From assembly GCA_020724775.1 (NCBI GenBank), contig DYGG01000024.1:1-46637 (forward strand): 46,637 bases of DNA, in the 5' to 3' direction. Under the pieces are notes generated by a model that did not search any database, was not told where the DNA came from, and was given only the letters and a program-made list of their open reading frames with translations. This stretch comes from Ignavibacterium sp. (lineage in GTDB: Bacteria; Zixibacteria; MSB-5A5; GN15; PGXB01). This document shows, piece after piece, positions 40,959 to 46,637 of this stretch. Each line of letters starts with the position of its first letter. Position 1 is the stretch's first letter. Position numbers and translations under genes: made by a program.

Positions 40959-41222
40959 TCAGATGCCGGTCCAGGCAGTCTGCTCGAGGGCTTGCACAAT
41001 GGTTTCGTAACTGGGAATCAGGCTGGCTCCGTCAGTTCCCGAGGGCTTACGGATGCCGTTAAGCAGGTCGAAGCCGTTAATCATCACCCGCGGGCTGGGG
41101 ATTTCTGTCTCCCTTTCGTTGATAACAGCGGAGATACCGAGATTGCTGACTGCCTTCTTGACAAAGGATGCCGCCTGCAGATGAGCGGCGTTGTTTTTGG
41201 AATAAAGGATATCGATTTGCAT
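40959..41222 (-). CDS. Small thioredoxin-like protein without the active-site cysteines
   Basis: 87 residues. MQIDILYSKNNAAHLQAASF and the later SPRVMINGFDLL resemble a group of small thioredoxin-fold proteins whose usual form is xxILYFxGCPNxxxA followed by GSPTIxINGxD. Here the CxxC-like segment has become SKNNAAH, and no cysteine occurs anywhere in the protein, so redox function is unlikely. AAGGAG lies nine bases before the ATG, supporting expression. It may bind a ligand or protein instead. I am moderately sure of the fold and not of the function. No co-transcribed gene is evident; the next minus-strand gene is ~280 bp downstream. Confidence 0.65.
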   Translation of the reverse strand: MQIDILYSKNNAAHLQAASFVKKAVSNLGISAVINERETEIPSPRVMINGFDLLNGIRKPSGTDGASLIPSYETIVQALEQTAWTGI

Positions 41223-41476
41223 TGCCTATCACTCCTTTGATAGGGTATCCTGTCCAGATAACTTCTGTCAACAAAAAAGTTGGTTTTGAGTCATATCCGG
41301 GGACCGTGCGCCGGATTTTCTATTCAAGAAGTCGGGGGCTTAAGCGTTCCGTTTAATAGTTTAACAAAAATTTCGGCCGGAAGTTTCGCCTCTCCGTTGG
41401 ATTCCGCCAAAAAAAACGATTTTGCTACCGGTCACGGCGAGCCGGTCATCAAATTGTCATAGTCGATGGTTATTTG

Positions 41477-43561
41477 CTAACGCCCCATCTGGCTTGCGGC
41501 GATATAAGCGGCGACCTCATCGGCAAAATGGGGATTCTTGGCGGTCACCCGAAGAAAGGTCTCTTCCGCCAGGGCGCGGAATTTCCGCTCGCCGGTCAGT
41601 TGGTGCATTTCCTGGTAATAAACCGCCATGTCGAAGAGAATCAGGTAATTGTCAGGGTGGAGGGTGGCGGCTTTTTCTATCGCCAGGAGGCCTTCATCCC
41701 TTCGGCCAGTGGCGGAAGAGATGCGGCTTTTTAGTATCAAGGCGGAGAGATTGTTTGGGTAGGTTTTGAGGAATTGCTCAATGTAAAAGGCGGCGCTGTC
41801 ATATAGTTTCTCTTCAAAAAAATCCCGCGCAATTTCATATTCAGTCGAGAGATAGGCGGCAACCTCGCGATTGCCGGTGAGATGGCTGATACGGTACAGC
41901 CCGATTTCGGCGTCACGGACAGCATAAACGGTGACAGGGCGCGCCATCGCCAGGTCGGGGAATTCATCGACAATTATCGGAAAGGCATCACTGTTGACGG
42001 TGAGGTGGGTGACGGGCGAATTCCTTAGAAGGTCCGGTTCCTTTCCGGAAATGCCGACGGCATAAATCATTCCTTTGAGACGGTTTTCGGGAAGAAAGGT
42101 TGGCGCCATTGGGCCGGTGATGACGGCCCCGGGGGAGAGAATCTCGCCCTGGTCGATTCCGCCGTTCTTAATATTGAAGGATTTTTCTTTCTGCCATTTG
42201 TCGTAGCCATTAAAGAAACTCCATCCGGCCAGAACCAGGAGGAATATTCCCAGAGAGAGGCGGACCGTTTTATCAAAAAAGATGCGGGAGAAAGAGAATT
42301 TCCATTCAAGAAGAGTCAGCACCAGAGCGGGAAAAGCGGTGGTCCAGACCAGCCGTTTATAAACCGCGAGAAATCCGATTTCGACATAGAAAGTGTACAG
42401 GAACTGCTCGATAAATATCCAGAGAGCGGCAAAGAAGATTATCAGAGAGAATCGGCTGCCTTCGGGCGGGATTGGCGCAGTCGAATTTCGGTCGGACGAA
42501 TCGAGGAAATGTCCGGCGATGCCGGCAAGCGGCAGATATGAAAAATAGATATAACGGAGGGGGCGGTAGTTTCCCAGGCAGAAGAAAAACTGAGCGGAGA
42601 TAAGCCAGAGTATCAGGAAGAGCAGGGCTGGATTTTCGAGCAGCCACTTTTTCCCCTTCTGTCGAAAAGTGTAAATGACGCCGAGAAAACCTCCGATTCC
42701 AAGCGCCGGAGATAGATAATAAAAGCGCGATTCGTTCCCCAGAGAAACAAACCGCTCCAGGAAATTGAGGGGAGAAAGAAGCGCCTCGGGGAAGCCATAC
42801 AAGCCATAAGATTGCATGAACAGATAACTGAAGGTCTCTTTCAGATTCCCGCCATAGAATATCAGGCTAAAGGCAAGAGAAGTCGCCAGAAAGGAAACGA
42901 GGAGTATCAAGAGCCGTCGCCGACGGGAAGAATAGTCAATCCATAATCCTCCGACCAGCGGTACGGCAAGAATAAAACCGAAGATTTTGCCGGTCAGCGC
43001 CGCTAATGCCAGCGAAACTCCAAGGAGCGCCAGTCCGGTGGAATTCTGACGGAAATTGACAAAGAGGTAAAAGAGCAGAGCCGACCAGAAAAGAAGGCCG
43101 TTTTCAAGGTACGGCAGACGCCCGTAAACGAACAGGACCTGATTGCAGAGCAGTAAGAAAAGAATTGCCAAAATTGAAGTCCGGCTTACGATTTTTCGAA
43201 GCGCGAGTGTAAACAAGAGGATGGCTGTGACCGAAAGCAGAAGCCCGGTCAGGTTGGCGTTGGCTCGGGAGACTCCCGAAATCAGGAAAATCAGATAACT
43301 CAATCCGGAAACGAGGGAGTATTGGAAGATTTTCCAGGATTTTTCCTGCAGCGGGTCCCAGTCGTCGAAGAGGATTTTGTTGCGGGCATGATAAGTGTAC
43401 TGGTATGGGTCGGTGGAAAGAGACTGCCCGGAGCCGTCAAAGTAAAGCGGCGGGTCGGCGTCGAGGTCCGACAGGCGGAGCCAGAGGGAAACGGCCAATA
43501 GCGCCAAAATGGCAGCGCCGTAGAGTAGAGAGAGATAGAGAGATGATGAGCGCCGATTCAT
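41477..43561 (-). CDS. GT39-like membrane glycosyltransferase with TPR-like C-terminus
   Basis: 694 residues. Roughly 11-12 hydrophobic segments span residues 8-450. Segment DLDADPPLYFDGSGQ near 33, after TM1, corresponds to the acidic loop of the PMT/ArnT-like GT-C family (dolichyl- or undecaprenyl-phosphate sugar donors). YGRLPYLENGLLFWSALLFY (~148) fits the second conserved loop. About 100 periplasmic residues follow TM12, then TPR-like helices from ~585 (YDSAAFYIEQFLKTYPNN, LLAIEKAATLHPDN). It would transfer sugars to lipid or protein at the periplasmic face. The substrate is unknown. Translation starts with an ATG near a weak site. It is divergent from the nuclease gene at 43675. Confidence 0.8.
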   Translation of the reverse strand: MNRRSSSLYLSLLYGAAILALLAVSLWLRLSDLDADPPLYFDGSGQSLSTDPYQYTYHARNKILFDDWDPLQEKSWKIFQYSLVSGLSYLIFLISGVSRANANLTGLLLSVTAILLFTLALRKIVSRTSILAILFLLLCNQVLFVYGRLPYLENGLLFWSALLFYLFVNFRQNSTGLALLGVSLALAALTGKIFGFILAVPLVGGLWIDYSSRRRRLLILLVSFLATSLAFSLIFYGGNLKETFSYLFMQSYGLYGFPEALLSPLNFLERFVSLGNESRFYYLSPALGIGGFLGVIYTFRQKGKKWLLENPALLFLILWLISAQFFFCLGNYRPLRYIYFSYLPLAGIAGHFLDSSDRNSTAPIPPEGSRFSLIIFFAALWIFIEQFLYTFYVEIGFLAVYKRLVWTTAFPALVLTLLEWKFSFSRIFFDKTVRLSLGIFLLVLAGWSFFNGYDKWQKEKSFNIKNGGIDQGEILSPGAVITGPMAPTFLPENRLKGMIYAVGISGKEPDLLRNSPVTHLTVNSDAFPIIVDEFPDLAMARPVTVYAVRDAEIGLYRISHLTGNREVAAYLSTEYEIARDFFEEKLYDSAAFYIEQFLKTYPNNLSALILKSRISSATGRRDEGLLAIEKAATLHPDNYLILFDMAVYYQEMHQLTGERKFRALAEETFLRVTAKNPHFADEVAAYIAASQMGR

Positions 43562-43674
43562 CGGGAGAGAAAATTGGAAATTTAAGGCGGTTTGGCAACA
43601 GAATATAAATATGATTGCGCCGGAGCCGGATTAATATATAATTAGGAGAGAGATTTTTGGACAAAGGAGGAGAG

Positions 43675-44907
43675 GTGGCTACCGCTTATAGCAAATCGAA
43701 AATTGAGACGTTCAAGAACTGCCCCCGGCAGTATAAATTCCAGTATATCGAGCGGGCAGTGGTGGAAAAGCCGGTTAGCGTGGAAAACTTCCTCGGCTCG
43801 GCAGTTCATTACGCTCTGGAGAAACTGTATAATTTCAAGATGAATACGCGGCTTCTATCCAAAGAGGAACTTCTGGAATTATACCGTAAATACTGGGAGA
43901 CTCCGGAAAAAGACAAAATCAAAGTTACGCGCGAAGGACTGGGAGTTGACGACTATATCAGAGTCGGGTCGGAGGCGCTGGCGCAGTATTATGATAAGAA
44001 TGCTCCCTTTGAAGACGGCACCTCGGTGGCGCTGGAGAAGAAGATAACCTTTCCGCTTGACCCGGAGGGGCGCTTCACCATCAGCGGCGTCATTGACCGT
44101 ATCTGCCGTCGCCACGACGGCGTGACCGAGATAATTGACTACAAGACCAACGTTTCCCTTCCGACGCAGCAGACTCTTGATAATGACACTCAGATGGGCT
44201 TGTACCAGTTGGGCGTGAAATACCTCTGGCCCGATTTCAAGGAGATACAGGTGCGGCAGGTCTTCCTCCGCCATGGAGTCTCGCTGACGGCGGTGATGAA
44301 TGACGACAAACTGGAGGAGATTCGGTATCGCGCCTTTCAGGATATCCTGGAGATTGAGAAAGTGCGCCGTGATGACGCTTTCCCGCCGCATGAATCGCCG
44401 CTCTGCGACTGGTGCGTCTATTATGAACTCTGCCCGGCGAAACGTCACCGGTTATCGCTGGATGACGATCTCGGCGTCGAGTTTGACAAGGAAGCGGGCA
44501 AAGAACTGGCGCAAAAGTATCTGGAACTGAGTCGAAAGAAGAAAATTCTGGAGGCGGAACTGGAGGCGATGAAGGACGATATATTCAAATTCTGCGAACA
44601 AGCCGATATAACCACTCTGGTTTCTGCTCTTGGCTCGGTAAAGATAACCGTTTCCGAGAAAGAGGCTTTTCCCACCAAGACTGATGATGAGCGGGCGTTT
44701 TATGACCTGGCGCTTCTGGCGCGGCAGGCGGGACTGGAGGAATGCTTCAAACTCGATTCTGGCATCCTTTACAAGGAATTCTATGCGCGGGAGAAACTCC
44801 CGGAAGATTTAAAAAGGAAACTGGAGAAATTTCTGATTAAGAAAGTTCAGAAGTCGATAAGAACCAGTATCAAGAAAGAAGTGCCGGATATCGACTTTGG
44901 GGAGTAA
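43675..44907 (+). CDS. Iron-sulfur PD-(D/E)XK nuclease (RecB/AddB/Cas4-like)
   Basis: 410 residues from GTG 43675, which has AAAGGAGGAGAG directly upstream; a TTG at 43657 is less likely. Nuclease motifs: NFLGSAVHYALEK (His45), GVIDRI (Asp141), EIIDYKT (Asp155, Lys157) and TQMGLYQLG (Gln173). Four cysteines, Cys16 (FKNCPRQYKF), Cys244, Cys247 and Cys253 (LCDWCVYYELCP), match the C...CxxCxxxxxC layout of [4Fe-4S] nucleases such as Cas4, AddB and Dna2. The C-terminal ~150 residues (coiled coil YLELSRKKKILEAELEA, then a basic tail) are an unassigned extension. A 5'-3' exonuclease/DNA-end processing role is expected. No CRISPR array or AddA/helicase partner is present in the window. A TATAAT box is at 43637-43642. 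Confidence 0.9.
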   Translation: MATAYSKSKIETFKNCPRQYKFQYIERAVVEKPVSVENFLGSAVHYALEKLYNFKMNTRLLSKEELLELYRKYWETPEKDKIKVTREGLGVDDYIRVGSEALAQYYDKNAPFEDGTSVALEKKITFPLDPEGRFTISGVIDRICRRHDGVTEIIDYKTNVSLPTQQTLDNDTQMGLYQLGVKYLWPDFKEIQVRQVFLRHGVSLTAVMNDDKLEEIRYRAFQDILEIEKVRRDDAFPPHESPLCDWCVYYELCPAKRHRLSLDDDLGVEFDKEAGKELAQKYLELSRKKKILEAELEAMKDDIFKFCEQADITTLVSALGSVKITVSEKEAFPTKTDDERAFYDLALLARQAGLEECFKLDSGILYKEFYAREKLPEDLKRKLEKFLIKKVQKSIRTSIKKEVPDIDFGE

Positions 44908-44924
44908 TCGAAACACCCAATGCG

Positions 44925-46493
44925 CTAATCATTGTCGTAGTTAATGTCAAACTGCTCATCCATTATGACTCTCTGTGCATTCTTGTGATATGGAATAGTA
45001 TATGGTACGATAGGTCTCTTTCCGCCTAATAGTTCTTCAATCGTCAGAATCTGGAGTTTGGGGAATTTCTTCTCAAAATTACTTGATTCATAAAATCCCG
45101 CATTCAACGCTTCCTTTTTCATTGGTTCTGTTGGCTCTTCCAGAGTGAGCATAATGCCAATTTCAGCTTTTTCGCGGACGGTAACATGGGCCAAGTCACG
45201 AATATCCTTTACCGAGACTTTACCGCTCTTGACTTGCACAATTGCTCTTTTTGTGACAATTTTATTCCTTTTCATATCCTCAAAGAAATAGAGGTAGCCG
45301 TCAATGCCGGAATCAGCGCCTTTCTTTTTGTCTCCATAGGGCCGAGCATTGATAAGGGAAAGCGCCCACCACTGAAACTGATATCGATTTTGCGAAGCCA
45401 GTTCTCTGGCTCCAGATAGGTCCTCTGGTTCGCCGATTACTCTATAATCTTCATTCGCTTTTAAGGCGAACATGCTCTTCATACGCCATTTGATCAGATT
45501 AATTGCCAAATGCGTCACATCTATTCCTACCCATTTCCTCTTTATTCTATGGGCTACTGCTATGGTAGTTCCGCAACCGCAGAAAGGGTCAAGCACGAGA
45601 TCTCCCTTATTCGAAGAAGCTCTTATTATTTTTTCGATGAGTGCCTCTGGCTTCTGAGTGGGATACCCTAATCTCTCTTTTGCCGCTCTATTAATGACAG
45701 GTATCACCAACCAGTCCCGAGGCGGAACGCCCGGCGATTTATCAAGGTAGTCTCTATAAACAAGGTTGGGATGAGATTTCTCAAGTTTTATGTCTAAACC
45801 TTGCTTGCCGGTATAAATTCCCCCCTTTCCCCTTATCTGAAATTTGCGCCCTTTGGAGTCCGCATAGTTAAATTTCTCAATCGTACCAGGGCTATATGGG
45901 AGAGCAACATCTTCCCAGTTGAATGTATGTATGTCGTTTGGTGATTTTGTGAAAAATAGGATGATATCGTGCTTTTTGTTCCAATACCGTTTTGAAATCT
46001 CGCGCTCAGAATAACACCAGACCAATTCGGCCTTGTAGCACCCTTTGCCAAATATGGTGTCCATCAATATTTTCAAATAATGACTGGCAGTTGGGTCGCA
46101 ATGGAGATAAATTGAGCCGGTTTCCTTAAGAATGCGTTTCAATTCAAGCAGTCTTATACACATCATGACCAAATATGCCATCATATCATTTTGACCGAGA
46201 AAGCTCTTAAACCCATTAATCATTTCCACTACCTTCGGCGGAGATGTCTTTACGATCTCTTCGAAGTACTTGGCAGTCTCATAAGTCCAATGCCAGGTGT
46301 CCTCGAAAGCAGTGATTTGCGCTTCTGAGGGTTCACCAGAAGTCTCACGGAACAGTATATTATAGTCCGCTTTTGAATTGAAGGGAGGGTCAAGGTAGAC
46401 CAAGTCAACAGACTCGTCGGGGAAATATTCTCTCAATATTTTGAGGTTTTCACCAAAATACAGAGTGTTTTCGAGACTTTTCTTGGCCGTCAT
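44925..46493 (-). CDS. Site-specific DNA methyltransferase fused to an Mrr-like endonuclease domain
   Basis: 522 residues. The N-terminal ~350 are a beta-class amino-methyltransferase: motif IV VDLVYLDPPFNSKADYN (DPPF 35-38), SGYL-like target region in the middle, and late motif I LVLDPFCGCGTTIAVAHR (DPFCGCGTT 302-310). The order DPPF before FxGxG defines the class. After an FQWW segment (373-376) comes SGIDGYLYFFE (GIDG 396-399) and RAIVQVKSGKVSVKD (Lys422), the D...QxK pattern of Mrr-type PD-(D/E)XK nucleases. The fusion suggests one protein that both methylates and cuts, or a methyltransferase with a restriction-derived domain. It may act as a defence gene. The upstream bases are very AT-rich, and the gene is AT-richer than its neighbour, consistent with transfer. 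Confidence 0.85.
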   Translation of the reverse strand: MTAKKSLENTLYFGENLKILREYFPDESVDLVYLDPPFNSKADYNILFRETSGEPSEAQITAFEDTWHWTYETAKYFEEIVKTSPPKVVEMINGFKSFLGQNDMMAYLVMMCIRLLELKRILKETGSIYLHCDPTASHYLKILMDTIFGKGCYKAELVWCYSEREISKRYWNKKHDIILFFTKSPNDIHTFNWEDVALPYSPGTIEKFNYADSKGRKFQIRGKGGIYTGKQGLDIKLEKSHPNLVYRDYLDKSPGVPPRDWLVIPVINRAAKERLGYPTQKPEALIEKIIRASSNKGDLVLDPFCGCGTTIAVAHRIKRKWVGIDVTHLAINLIKWRMKSMFALKANEDYRVIGEPEDLSGARELASQNRYQFQWWALSLINARPYGDKKKGADSGIDGYLYFFEDMKRNKIVTKRAIVQVKSGKVSVKDIRDLAHVTVREKAEIGIMLTLEEPTEPMKKEALNAGFYESSNFEKKFPKLQILTIEELLGGKRPIVPYTIPYHKNAQRVIMDEQFDINYDND

Positions 46494-46637
46494 AATAATG
46501 ACATTCTATTCATATCATTCTAATTATAAAATTATCAAATTTATCAATGAAATCAATACAATAAAATTAATATAGCAAAAAAGATTCTGTCAAGAAGGTT
46601 GTGTAAATTGATTAATAAGCATATCCTGATTTTGATT

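Noticed and set aside
40824-41240. 138-codon plus-strand frame over the small thioredoxin-like gene
   Set aside because: Antisense to a gene that has a good ribosome site; no recognisable motif. The hairpin GTACC-4-GTAC at 40826-40839 alone is not informative.
1-46637. tRNA, rRNA, CRISPR array, insertion sequence
   Set aside because: I saw no cloverleaf or T-arm consensus, no regularly spaced repeats and no transposase or integrase motif in either strand.

Overview
The window looks like a chromosomal segment of a Gram-negative, probably uncultured, bacterium of moderate GC content. The evidence is outer-membrane beta-barrels (Wzi-like, FadL-like), several lipoproteins, an SLBB polysaccharide exporter and a Wzx/Wzy/Wzz-type surface polysaccharide locus. 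A BshB1-type bacillithiol deacetylase and a secreted FG-GAP repeat protein would suit the FCB superphylum (for example Zixibacteria-like lineages), but this is an inference from gene content; no rRNA or other marker is present. Several genes have good Shine-Dalgarno sites, while at least two have a consensus -10 box exactly where a leaderless mRNA would need it.

Layout. 1-11247 (minus strand): a partial FG-GAP protein, a YyaL-type thioredoxin-domain protein, then a polysaccharide block (Wzi-like barrel, priming sugar-phosphate transferase, a HisC-like protein that has lost its PLP lysine, a PHP phosphoesterase, a six-SLBB exporter). 11642-17446: a TPR-like protein, an NAD(P)-binding protein, a divergent aminotransferase/MocR-regulator pair, a methyltransferase, greA, and a 59-residue acidic zinc ribbon. 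17761-22555: a thiol-metabolism neighbourhood with a DinB/BstA-like protein, a CBS-CGL reverse transsulfuration operon, a methyltransferase and BshB1. The CBS operon is preceded by a Cys/Ser-rich leader peptide, an antiterminator element and an intrinsic terminator, which together look like a cysteine-sensing attenuator. 22611-28134: a lipoprotein esterase-fold protein without its catalytic Ser, a FadL-like porin, and a znuABC-type metal importer. 28210-30650: a matrixin-like metzincin divergent from a TPR lipoprotein. 30947-39249: the polysaccharide assembly locus (Wzx, pyruvyltransferase-like, GT2, Wzy/ligase, two GT4, Wzz), whose first part is visibly AT-richer than its surroundings. 39461-43561: an Asp-rich lipoprotein, a cysteine-less thioredoxin-like small protein, and a GT39/TPR membrane protein. 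43675-46493: an orphan Cas4/AddB-like iron-sulfur nuclease and a DNA methyltransferase fused to an endonuclease-like domain.

How they fit together. The priming transferase, SLBB exporter and Wzi-like protein on the left, and Wzx/Wzy/Wzz plus glycosyltransferases on the right, could form one lipid-linked polysaccharide pathway split into two clusters. The thiol block would convert homocysteine to cysteine (CBS, CGL) and feed cysteine toward bacillithiol (BshB1), with the leader peptide sensing charged tRNA-Cys. The most novel-looking items are this attenuator, the catalytically degenerate HisC-like and esterase-like proteins, and the leaderless promoter geometry.
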